From: Bacillota bacterium
GTDB taxonomy: Bacteria > Bacillota_C > Negativicutes > JAEYSJ01
Reading direction: 5' to 3'
DNA: 8,532 nt
NCBI GenBank assembly: GCA_023434855.1
Contig: JAEYSJ010000201.1
Coordinates: 1 to 8,532, forward strand
The notes below the pieces were generated by a model, which had not been told where the DNA came from, did no database searches, and was given only the letters and a program-made list of their open reading frames with translations. Below are positions 1-5,956 of this stretch, piece after piece. The position numbers and the translations under genes were made by a program. The first letter of the stretch is position 1. The number at the start of each line of letters is the position of its first letter.

Positions 1-915
1 GGTGCTACCAGCGAACAGTTTAAACTAATCGGACAATGGGAAGCCGAACGGATGCGCCATATGGACGCTTACCTGGGCATCCGGGCCAGTAACAATGTCA
101 GCGAATTGTCAGATATATCATCAGAAAAAATACAAATGTACCAGCAAGATTGGCTAAAGCCGGTTCACACCGACATCCGCGTGCCTAATACCAAATGGTG
201 TGTACTAAGATATCCTAATGGTGCCATGGCTCAACTGGCTAATATGAGCACAGAAGGATTCGAAGATTTTTATTATAAGGTTTGCAATCTTGATTATGCG
301 AAAATGGGTAAAGCAATGGACCCATTGGTTGAATTAATGCAGAATACAGACAAAGTTCAAATAGTCGGCCCGGATACCAACCTTACCTTCTCCATCAAAG
401 GCATTCCGGCCATCAAATGTTGCGGTTTACGCAATATTCCGGATGGGGAGGTATATACAGCACCGGTTAAAACGTCAGTCAACGGTTCCATAGCCTATAA
501 TACTCCCGCCGTATACCAAGGCGTTACTTATGAGAATATTCGTTTGGAATTTGCTGACGGCAGAATCATAAAAGCAGTAGCCAATCACACTGAGAAAATC
601 AATAAGGTATTTGATACCGATGATGGTGCACGTTTTATTGGCGAATTTGCATTAGGGGTAAATCCCTATATCGAAACCCCGATGAAAGATACCTTATTTG
701 ACGAAAAAATCAAAGGCAGCTTCCATTTTACTCCAGGCAGCGCCTACGATATTGCTTTTAATGGCAATAAATCCGCCATCCACTGGGACTTGGTCTGTAT
801 TCAAAATTCTGCCTACGGCGGCGGCGAAATTTGGTTTGATGACCGGCTTATCCGCAAGGACGGACATTTTATAATTCCGGAACTGGCCGGACTGAATCCG
901 GAAAATCTAATCTGA
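1..915 (+). CDS. M29-family metallo-aminopeptidase, 5'-truncated by window edge
   Basis: Leucyl/aminopeptidase T-like peptidase (family M29, AmpS/PepS/AmpT type), a two-metal cytoplasmic exopeptidase that removes N-terminal residues from peptides. The frame is open from base 1, so the true start lies upstream. About 304 residues are present; the family is usually about 370-410, so roughly 70-100 N-terminal residues are missing. Counting from the Met at base 52, the expected metal ligands and catalytic residues are visible in order with near-family spacing: E133 (in PDGEV), E198 (in GEFALG), H225 and Y232 (in FHFTPGSAYD), then H244 and D246 (in IHWD). The C-terminal domain therefore looks intact and active. 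The gene ends at TGA 913-915 and converges on speE. Family assignment is confident; substrate preference cannot be told from sequence. Confidence 0.9.
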   Translation, partial: GATSEQFKLIGQWEAERMRHMDAYLGIRASNNVSELSDISSEKIQMYQQDWLKPVHTDIRVPNTKWCVLRYPNGAMAQLANMSTEGFEDFYYKVCNLDYAKMGKAMDPLVELMQNTDKVQIVGPDTNLTFSIKGIPAIKCCGLRNIPDGEVYTAPVKTSVNGSIAYNTPAVYQGVTYENIRLEFADGRIIKAVANHTEKINKVFDTDDGARFIGEFALGVNPYIETPMKDTLFDEKIKGSFHFTPGSAYDIAFNGNKSAIHWDLVCIQNSAYGGGEIWFDDRLIRKDGHFIIPELAGLNPENLI

Positions 916-946
916 AAAATATCCAATAAAATATTAAAAACATTCT

Positions 947-1012
947 AACCGCAGAGGTCACAGAGGTCACAGAGGATTTATTAATGCTGTGTCCTTTGCG
1001 TCCTCTGTGGTT
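947..1012. repeat. CACAGAGG-type palindromic repeat, possible bidirectional terminator
   Basis: The left arm (947-975) is three tandem 9-mers ending in CAGAGG: CCGCAGAGG, TCACAGAGG, TCACAGAGG. The right arm (984-1012) is an imperfect reverse complement; AACCgCAGAGG at 947-957 pairs with CCTCTGtGGTT at 1002-1012, and the second unit pairs with 993-1001. The element lies between convergent genes, with T-rich runs outside both arms (TTTCATATTTT to the right; on the other strand AGAATGTTTTTAAT). It could therefore terminate transcription both ways. Short repeats of this look occur dispersed in many bacterial genomes; that is general recollection, and copy number in this genome is not visible here. 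Confidence 0.6.
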
Positions 1013-1037
1013 TCATATTTTACCACTGCCCTACTGC

Positions 1038-1871
1038 CTATTTTAGTAAAGCCTGTACAAAATTAGGCAAGGCAAAACAACTTTTATGTATATCTTGATT
1101 ATAATATCTCATGTCCATCTGGAGTCTTTTGCTGATATCTGCCAGTAACGGGTCATGCTTTTTGGATCCCATGGTAAAGCAATGTAATCCACCAGGATAC
1201 AGCGGAATATTCGCCAGATACATACGGGTAATAGGAAACAATGCGCTTATATCTCTGTATAGACGTTTGATTAGTTCCTGATGATAAAATGGCGATTCGG
1301 TCTGTTGCACAAACAAACCGTCTTCCTTTAATGCATTAGATACATCTTGATAAAAGGCAGGGGTAAATAACCCTTCACCAGGTCCAATAGGGTCGGAGCA
1401 ATCTACAATAATGACATCATATTTATTTTTGGCTTCCTTCATGTGCTGAATGCCATCACCAATTTTTAAATATAATTTTGGATGTTCGTTAATAAGTGCA
1501 GAACTGATTTCCGGCAAAAATTTCTTGCATACATTTACTACCATACCATCAATTTCTACCATCTCAACCTGCTCGACAACAGAATGACGGACAACTTCCC
1601 TCACGCTGCCGCCGTCGCCTCCGCCAATAACCAGCACATTTTTAGGACTAGGATGAGTAAACATAGGTACATGAGCAATCATTTCATGGTAAATAAATTC
1701 ATCAAATATTGAAGTCTGAAAAACACCGTCAAGTACCAACATGCGGCCAAATTCCCAGGAATCAACCACAGCAACCTCTTGAAAATCAGAACGTCCGGCA
1801 AATAAAGTTTCCTTTACCCGGCACGTCAAGCCTAAGTTTTTCGTTTGAAATTCAGTATACCATAATTCCAC
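1038..1871 (-). CDS. speE: Spermidine synthase (polyamine aminopropyltransferase)
   Basis: Transfers the aminopropyl group of decarboxylated S-adenosylmethionine to putrescine, giving spermidine and 5'-methylthioadenosine; cytoplasmic. The protein has 277 residues, the usual family length. It has the N-terminal beta domain (1-60), the YHE motif at 61-63, the nucleotide-binding GGGDGG at 83-88 followed by SVREV, the acidic E106-I-D108 that binds the nucleoside, DG at 139-140, and the active-site DCSDPIGP at 157-164. The start is GTG at 1871-1869, chosen because AGGAGGG (1886-1880) sits 8 bases upstream and the next in-frame residues match the family N-terminus (MELWYTE). No speD, speA or speB is seen beside it, so the source of substrate is encoded elsewhere. 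It appears monocistronic, with a candidate promoter at 1936-1965. Confidence 0.95.
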   Translation of the reverse strand: MELWYTEFQTKNLGLTCRVKETLFAGRSDFQEVAVVDSWEFGRMLVLDGVFQTSIFDEFIYHEMIAHVPMFTHPSPKNVLVIGGGDGGSVREVVRHSVVEQVEMVEIDGMVVNVCKKFLPEISSALINEHPKLYLKIGDGIQHMKEAKNKYDVIIVDCSDPIGPGEGLFTPAFYQDVSNALKEDGLFVQQTESPFYHQELIKRLYRDISALFPITRMYLANIPLYPGGLHCFTMGSKKHDPLLADISKRLQMDMRYYNQDIHKSCFALPNFVQALLK

Positions 1872-1935
1872 TCGTACATCCCTCCTGCATTTCTATTATT
1901 TCGGTAGTTGCGGCTACCCATACATTTGTTTTTAC

Positions 1936-1965
1936 AGCATAGAATTTTACCATAAAAATTGCCAA
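1936..1965 (-). promoter_or_regulatory. Candidate sigma-A promoter of speE
   Basis: On the minus strand TTGGCA (1965-1960) and TATGCT (1941-1936) are separated by 18 bases: five of six and four of six matches to consensus. The predicted 5' untranslated region of about 60 bases carries a small GGTAG/CTACC stem (1903-1918) before the Shine-Dalgarno sequence. The promoter lies just downstream of the long inverted repeat at 1971-2023, so speE would be transcribed separately from the genes further upstream. Confidence 0.45.
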
Positions 1966-1970
1966 TATAA

Positions 1971-2023
1971 AAGATAAAAATATAAAATCCTGCCAGTAGG
2001 ACAGGATTTTATATTTTTATCTT
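1971..2023. terminator. Long perfect inverted repeat, probable bidirectional terminator
   Basis: The two 22-base arms (1971-1992 and 2002-2023) are exactly complementary. The stem can extend by two pairs past a bulged A2001 (CC 1993-1994 with GG 1999-2000), leaving an AGTA loop. The inner half is GC-bearing (AATCCTG/CAGGATT); the outer half is A/T only and gives a T-rich 3' arm on either strand. This fits a terminator for minus-strand transcripts coming from the secretin gene. The arm length is much greater than a usual terminator, so a remnant of a small inverted-repeat element is an alternative. Confidence 0.65.
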
Positions 2024-2370
2024 GGCCCGATGGGAGCATCACTGTCACCAAATGCAAAATAGCTGGAGTAGCAACAGTGAAGTATCACCACTTGCAGATT
2101 AATGGAAAAAGACTGCGTTACCCGGACTCTTTAGTAAAATCCGACCTGTTATTTATTAATTTACAAAGTGTCTAAAAATCTAGGCAAATATAAATGAAAA
2201 GTCTCCAGATCGATTACTTGCATACTTCGTTTGCGCATCTTTGCGAACTTTGATCAAATGTGCATCGAATAACGTACGAAAGTGATATAAAGCATTCGTT
2301 TTAGGGTATTTTGGCCCAACGCCGCGAAAATATAAAATTAGAAATATGCGACAGAATTTAAGCCTGCCAA
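2024..2370. other. Gene-poor spacer, no supported gene
   Basis: No start-bearing gene is supported in this spacer. The plus strand has a stop-free run from 1978 to a TAA at 2173-2175 (about 65 codons) with no ATG or convincing ribosome binding site. The region also contains a 7-bp inverted pair (TCACTGT/ACAGTGA within 2040-2081) and the palindrome TTTGATCAAA (2249-2258). It could be a decayed gene or an untranslated leader or tail. I matched it to no known riboswitch class. Confidence 0.5.
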
Positions 2371-3429
2371 TTAGTGCGGCTGATTCTGTTGCGGAAGGTA
2401 GGGGAGCAGGCGTACCGCGAGAGTTAGCACGGCGGTATTTCGTTGCTTATCCGTGTGTTCTTGGGAAAATAAATATTTAAGTAATGGGATCTTACCAAGG
2501 ATCGGGATGCCGGAAATACTTTTCGTATCACTGTCGGCAATAAATGTTCCGATGATAAAACGCTGATTGTTAGCGGGAAGCATACGCGTGGTCGTCATGG
2601 TTTTTACGCTGTATTCCGGAGCCGATGTGTTTTTATAGGACGAGGTGCTTGAAATGATGCTAACTTTGACATCTACATCAACTCGTACAATGCTTTCTTC
2701 CGGTTTTTCTTCATTGTATTCGATAATTGTTGGAACTACTGCAATGCTAGTCTCAAGAGTCTGGAATTGCGTCTGTACATTGCCTTGCGTATCAGTACTG
2801 AAGATAGGAACATTTTTTACGTTGGAAATTTGGGCTTTTATCCCGTTCGGGGTGTAGACTTCGCTGGACACCAGAACCTTGCTGTTGTTTAGTCCATCAT
2901 TTAGAGCAAGGATATCTGAGAAAGTAGCTTCAAGATGCTGGGTATCACTGCGGACGTTGGGGCTGTTGTTAGTTTTACTCCAGTCAGTTGTAGTTTTTCC
3001 AGTAATGCTAGGCACAGGGTTCAAGCCGATATAATGCGAAAGGGAATGTGTTAGTTCTTGCAGACTGGCGGCTATGACTATCAAGTATGCCGGTGATTGA
3101 TACGGCAATAGGCGCTGTAGCAAGCTTAGTGCCTGTTGCACGTCCGGTTGTCTGCCAGACAAAATCATATAAGGAGTGGCTCCCGGCGGAGCAAATACCA
3201 TTGCTGCAACAGGGATAACATTACAGGTTTGTAATTGTTGGACAAATTCCTTTGCGGCACTGACGCTATTGCTGTTTAGCGGGATAATGGCGACTGTGCC
3301 GTTGGAATTTAAAACGCAATTCAGGTTTTCCGGGGGACTTTCGGCCTGACCGTTAGCGGCAAAAAGCCCTGTACTAGGCAGTAAAACCGCGAACTGTAAT
3401 ATAAAGAAAATAATAATTCTACATCTCAC
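2371..3429 (-). CDS. Short secretin-domain outer-membrane protein
   Basis: 352 residues. A signal peptide (1-24, hydrophobic run IIIFFILQFAVLL, likely cleaved after LFA) targets it to the envelope. Residues about 45-110 look like one small N-type alpha/beta ring domain. About 165-345 match the C-terminal secretin domain of GspD/PilQ/pIV proteins: a VPIF segment (207-210), VVPTI (231-235), a beta-lip region TTTRMLPANNQRFIIG (279-294), and the hallmark SGIPILGKIPLLKYLF (306-321). Typical type II or IV secretins are 600 residues or longer; this one lacks most N-domains and is closer in size to phage pIV-like or stand-alone secretins. The start is GTG, with GAGGA (3443-3439) 9 bases upstream; the nearby ATG at 3439 soon meets a stop. 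It lies 84 bases after a secreted-protein gene on the same strand, so the two are probably co-transcribed. No pilus or secretion ATPase is in view, so its cargo is unknown. Confidence 0.8.
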   Translation of the reverse strand: MRCRIIIFFILQFAVLLPSTGLFAANGQAESPPENLNCVLNSNGTVAIIPLNSNSVSAAKEFVQQLQTCNVIPVAAMVFAPPGATPYMILSGRQPDVQQALSLLQRLLPYQSPAYLIVIAASLQELTHSLSHYIGLNPVPSITGKTTTDWSKTNNSPNVRSDTQHLEATFSDILALNDGLNNSKVLVSSEVYTPNGIKAQISNVKNVPIFSTDTQGNVQTQFQTLETSIAVVPTIIEYNEEKPEESIVRVDVDVKVSIISSTSSYKNTSAPEYSVKTMTTTRMLPANNQRFIIGTFIADSDTKSISGIPILGKIPLLKYLFSQEHTDKQRNTAVLTLAVRLLPYLPQQNQPH

Positions 3430-3513
3430 CTATCAACATCCTCGCATTTGCTCGACTTCGTGTTGATCGAACATTTCTTTTGCCAACCCGGCGCGCTAAA
3501 CGGCTAAATTTAT

Positions 3514-4158
3514 TTAAAAAGGAAGAATAAATTGTGAACCAGGCGTTGCATATATAGGCCATTGCATATGAGAAATCCCTTCAACTTGCTCGATAATGTA
3601 TTGCATACGCTGCGGAATATATAGACGTAAACAACTATGTTGAGGTCTTACATGGATATTTGTTGAAATTCCCAAATCTTTTTGTCTGATATGTACTTGA
3701 AAGCCTTGTAATCCCGCGAGATCGACTATATTGATATAGTTTGTATTGTCAATCATGACAATAATGTTTTCTGTTTTTTCATTGATGCTGATCGGTTTTG
3801 AGATAAAATAAAATGTTGTGCCATTCATGTTCTGCATGTCTTTCGTATAAACTGCCCTATTTCTTAATTCCGTAACATCTCCAGTGAAATAATATTGTCC
3901 AGGCGGCAAATTTAAGGAAGCCACACCGTCCTTACCAGTGTAGCCGAAAGCTTGGGAACAAGCGGTATTATCCCACCAAGCCGTAAGGCCAACACGAGCG
4001 ATAGGATTATTGTTCGCATCAACTAATCGTATCAGAATTATATTGCTGGTCGTCGCCGCAATAACCGGGCTTGGGGCGAAGTAGGTAATTAATCCGATCA
4101 TGGTAATAATCACTAGTTTAACATATATACTATGATAGCTGTTAATTAAAGGTACCAT
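3514..4158 (-). CDS. Secreted protein with carboxypeptidase-regulatory-like beta domain
   Basis: 214 residues with a long signal peptide (1-34; hydrophobic LVIITMIGLITYF, likely cut after PVIA). Residues about 39-94 resemble a carboxypeptidase-regulatory/Cna-B-like beta-sandwich: IRLVDANNNPIARVGLTAWW, then YTGKDGVASLNLPPGQYYF, a typical turn pattern of these domains. The rest (95-214) is not recognised. The mature protein has two cysteines (67 and 176) that could pair outside the membrane. ATG at 4158-4156 is preferred because AAGGAG (4170-4165) is 5 bases away; the GTG one codon earlier would leave only 2 bases. It precedes the short secretin gene by 84 bases, suggesting a joint envelope role; it could be a lodger in, or accessory to, the secretin channel. 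Function unknown. Confidence 0.7.
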   Translation of the reverse strand: MVPLINSYHSIYVKLVIITMIGLITYFAPSPVIAATTSNIILIRLVDANNNPIARVGLTAWWDNTACSQAFGYTGKDGVASLNLPPGQYYFTGDVTELRNRAVYTKDMQNMNGTTFYFISKPISINEKTENIIVMIDNTNYINIVDLAGLQGFQVHIRQKDLGISTNIHVRPQHSCLRLYIPQRMQYIIEQVEGISHMQWPIYATPGSQFILPF

Positions 4159-4426
4159 CACAACTCCTTCTTGCCTGGCAACAGCAGGACTTGATTTAAA
4201 TTATATATTTTTCTTTACTATCGAGGGAATTTACCCCATACAAACTATATATCGTGTGACTGCTTCAAATAATTAATATCTTTTTGCCATATTATTGGCA
4301 TATTTCACAGATAATCACTATTTATGGAAATCTGATAGCAATTTTCCCAAAAAACTAATGTTTTGGAAAAATATTACGATATATTTAATAGGGCTGGAAT
4401 TTAGAAAATACGAGGAGTGGTTGAAA
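4159..4426. promoter_or_regulatory. Divergent intergenic region
   Basis: A/T-rich spacer that must hold promoters for both divergent units. A TATAAT (4205-4200, minus strand) precedes the 3514-4158 gene but lacks a good -35 box. On the plus strand TTTGGA then TTTAAT, about 16 bases apart, lies in 4360-4390. An inverted repeat TGCCA-6-TGGCA (4285-4300) could be a regulator site. Translation of the plus-strand frame could formally begin at 4295, but the first part has no ribosome binding site and no signal-peptide pattern, so I treat it as non-coding. Confidence 0.35.
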
Positions 4427-4882
4427 ATGAAAAATAGGCTATTTAGTATATTAGTTGTGTTGATTATGGTCTTTGCCATGACAACGACCGCTTTTGCATC
4501 TTCATCTTCTAAAACTTTTTACTCAACAGGTACGATGAGTTTGTATCTTGCAGCAAATGCAAGTGGAAAATCGAACGCTATTACTTTTAATGTTTATGGT
4601 TTGCCGACAAATGCCGTTGTGACGAAAGCAGAAGTAAATGCAGACGCCAACATATTCCATAGCGGGATGGGGGCGATTGTGTCAACTAATGCTTCTTTAA
4701 AAAGTAACACTACTGACTATAAAACATTACCTTGGGGCTCAGGAAACATAACCGATTTCACGACCGTCACTGGCGGGAATGGAACTTGGTCTTTTTACTA
4801 TCAGGGTACTAATGTGAGTAGCTCATATGATGCAACAAAATGGTACCAAAACGTTAAGCTCACCATTTACTATAATTATTAA
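4427..4882 (+). CDS. Small secreted protein, unknown function
   Basis: 151 residues, not recognised. The start is ATG 4427, with GAGGAG (4412-4417) 9 bases upstream; it gives a textbook signal peptide (1-24, MKNRLFS then LVVLIMVFAM, cut after AFA). The longer in-frame version would bury this signal. The mature part has no cysteine, is rich in Ser, Thr, Asn, Tyr and Trp, and alternates polar and hydrophobic residues, as in an all-beta extracellular domain. Features include GLPTNAVVTKAEVNA (58-72) and a C-terminal WYQNVKLTIYYNY (139-151). The layout is faintly like jelly-roll P-domains, but I would not assign it. It is divergent from the secretin pair and 92 bases ahead of another unknown gene. 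Confidence 0.75.
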   Translation: MKNRLFSILVVLIMVFAMTTTAFASSSSKTFYSTGTMSLYLAANASGKSNAITFNVYGLPTNAVVTKAEVNADANIFHSGMGAIVSTNASLKSNTTDYKTLPWGSGNITDFTTVTGGNGTWSFYYQGTNVSSSYDATKWYQNVKLTIYYNY

Positions 4883-4920
4883 ATTATCAACCGGGTTGGT
4901 TCGTCCGGATTAAGGCTAAT

Positions 4921-4950
4921 GCTCAATATCTTTCCAGCCCAGTATTGAGC
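4921..4950 (+). terminator. Intercistronic hairpin, weak
   Basis: GCTCAATA (4921-4928) pairs perfectly with TATTGAGC (4943-4950) around a 14-base loop. The sequence after it is GATAACTTTT, then at once the AAGGAG of the next gene. GC is low and the T-run is short, so it is a weak terminator or an mRNA-processing or stability hairpin between two plus-strand genes. Confidence 0.35.
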
Positions 4951-4974
4951 GATAACTTTTAAGGAGAATGAGTT

Positions 4975-5532
4975 ATGCGTATTCAGGATGCAAACAGTGA
5001 AGTATTGTTATATCTTCTGGGGGCTAAAGGCATTGCTAAAACAAGAGCCACTAGTTTGCCGCAACCCGATTTTTCCAGATTTGTTTTCGGTACAAAGACT
5101 GCTCCCGCAATGAGTGAAGAACAATACAAGGAAGCGATAATTGAACTTGCGAAAAAAGACGCTGCCAGCGGAAAATGCAGCACTTCAGGGGACAACAATT
5201 TTGAATTTATGAGTTTAAAAAAGAGTTTTGTCTCTGTTGTTTCTCCTGATAGAAGAAGCATTATCGCCGCGGCCTCGCGTAAATTGGCCAATCAAGGAGA
5301 AGTAACTTATGCAGAGTTCAAAGATAGCGATGGAAATATCATCGCGCAGTATTCACCGAATGATGGTTGGGCAATGAGTGGTACCCCGGATGAATTTGCA
5401 CGTAGTGTCAAATTTGATACCACATATGCTGCTGCCTGGAATGCTGCTAATAATGATCTGGTTAACAAAGCACGCGCGAACAACGCAAAAAAACCTGAAA
5501 CCACCGGAAACTCAATTGATACTTCTGCTTAA
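4975..5532 (+). CDS. Hypothetical protein, no signal peptide
   Basis: 185 residues, not recognised. The ribosome binding site AAGGAG (4961-4966) is 8 bases before ATG. It has no signal peptide and no membrane segment, so it is likely cytoplasmic, or exported by a route that needs no N-terminal signal. Residues 47-64 (SEEQYKEAIIELAKKDAA) should form an amphipathic helix; 92-106 (DRRSIIAAASRKLAN) another. The middle (110-135, YAEFKDSDGNIIAQYSPNDGW) looks like a short beta meander, and the tail (157-185) is Asn/Ala/Lys-rich and probably disordered. One cysteine (68). It may be in an operon with the secreted-protein gene ahead, though the hairpin at 4921-4950 intervenes. It converges on the small membrane-protein gene, 46 bases away. 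Confidence 0.7.
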   Translation: MRIQDANSEVLLYLLGAKGIAKTRATSLPQPDFSRFVFGTKTAPAMSEEQYKEAIIELAKKDAASGKCSTSGDNNFEFMSLKKSFVSVVSPDRRSIIAAASRKLANQGEVTYAEFKDSDGNIIAQYSPNDGWAMSGTPDEFARSVKFDTTYAAAWNAANNDLVNKARANNAKKPETTGNSIDTSA

Positions 5533-5578
5533 TTGGAAAGGGTCTGTAACACAAAGTGTCTATTATTTTCCGCCTGCC

Positions 5579-5800
5579 TTACTCTCTCGGATGCACACCT
5601 TTAGGACTATTCCAGATTGAGTTAACCGCATGAGTAACATTTAATTGGGTCATTAGCCAAGCATACAACTCCAGTAACCTGTCTAAATCAAACAAAGTAT
5701 TCATGATGCCGTTCATTACCCAGGCACTCAACCATATAATCACAAATACCATTGTATAAATACCAATACACTGTCTGGGATAAAGTAATTGCCGCCACAT
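5579..5800 (-). CDS. Small single-helix membrane protein
   Basis: 73 residues, not recognised by name. Residues about 11-33 (CIGIYTMVFVIIWLSAWVM) form one clear membrane helix after a positively charged start (MWRQLLYPRQ), followed by an acidic-to-neutral amphipathic stretch LFDLDRLLELYAWLMTQLN and a short polar end NSPKGVHPRE. ATG 5800-5798 is chosen because AGGTGA (5811-5806) lies 5 bases upstream; a GTG at 5809-5807 would add three residues with poorer spacing. It is independent of its neighbours: convergent with the plus-strand unknown gene, and separated from the TolC-like gene by a strong terminator. I judge it real from the coherent hydrophobic helix and the ribosome binding site, but it is short. 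Confidence 0.55.
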   Translation of the reverse strand: MWRQLLYPRQCIGIYTMVFVIIWLSAWVMNGIMNTLFDLDRLLELYAWLMTQLNVTHAVNSIWNSPKGVHPRE

Positions 5801-5830
5801 AGCATTCACCTGCTTCCAGCCAAATTTATC

Positions 5831-5881
5831 TTCTGTTACATGCTATTCATCTAAAAACAAAATGGTTCTGTCCTATTCATC
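5831..5881. repeat. Direct repeat upstream of small membrane gene
   Basis: TTCTGT plus CTATTCATC occurs twice. The CTATTCATC blocks are at 5843-5851 and 5873-5881, exactly 30 bases apart; the TTCTGT blocks are at 5831-5836 and 5866-5871. The pair sits 40-80 bases upstream of the small membrane-protein start, so a regulator-binding role is possible, but the number of copies is only two. Confidence 0.35.
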
Positions 5882-5907
5882 CATCAAAGCTAATGGATAA
5901 ATTAAAA

Positions 5908-5950
5908 TAACCAAGGGGGAAAACCATTCACTGGTATTCCCCCTTGGTTA
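5908..5950 (-). terminator. Rho-independent terminator of TolC-like gene
   Basis: The 14-bp perfect stem pairs 5908-5921 with 5937-5950 (core CCAAGGGGG/CCCCCTTGG), with a further 3 pairs after an A-A mismatch and a 7-base loop. On the minus strand it begins 6 bases after the stop codon of the TolC-like gene and runs into a T-rich tract (TTATTTTAATTT). It makes that gene monocistronic and also blocks read-through into the small membrane-protein gene. It is A/T-rich on the other side too, so may work both ways. Confidence 0.9.
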
Positions 5951-5956
5951 GAATTA

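Noticed and set aside
1482..1942. Plus-strand frames of 76 and 77 codons
   Set aside because: Both lie wholly or mostly opposite speE, lack ribosome binding sites and resemble no protein; they are shadows of speE.
2024..2175. Riboswitch aptamer in front of the long hairpin on the speE strand
   Set aside because: The layout (possible aptamer, hairpin, gene) is suggestive, but I recognise no conserved core of any riboswitch class, and a separate candidate promoter lies between the hairpin and speE.
4285..4311. Sigma-54 promoter at TTGGCATATTTCAC
   Set aside because: A TGGCA is present, but the required GC of the -12 element at the right distance is missing.
4295..4426. Longer N-terminus for the small secreted protein
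   Set aside because: The upstream ATG has no ribosome binding site and the extension would precede a perfect signal peptide; ATG 4427 with GAGGAG is the better start.
4983..5504. Minus-strand frames opposite the 185-residue gene, and the shifted plus-strand frame 5378-5620
   Set aside because: The plus-strand gene has a strong ribosome binding site and a coherent composition; the others have no start signals.
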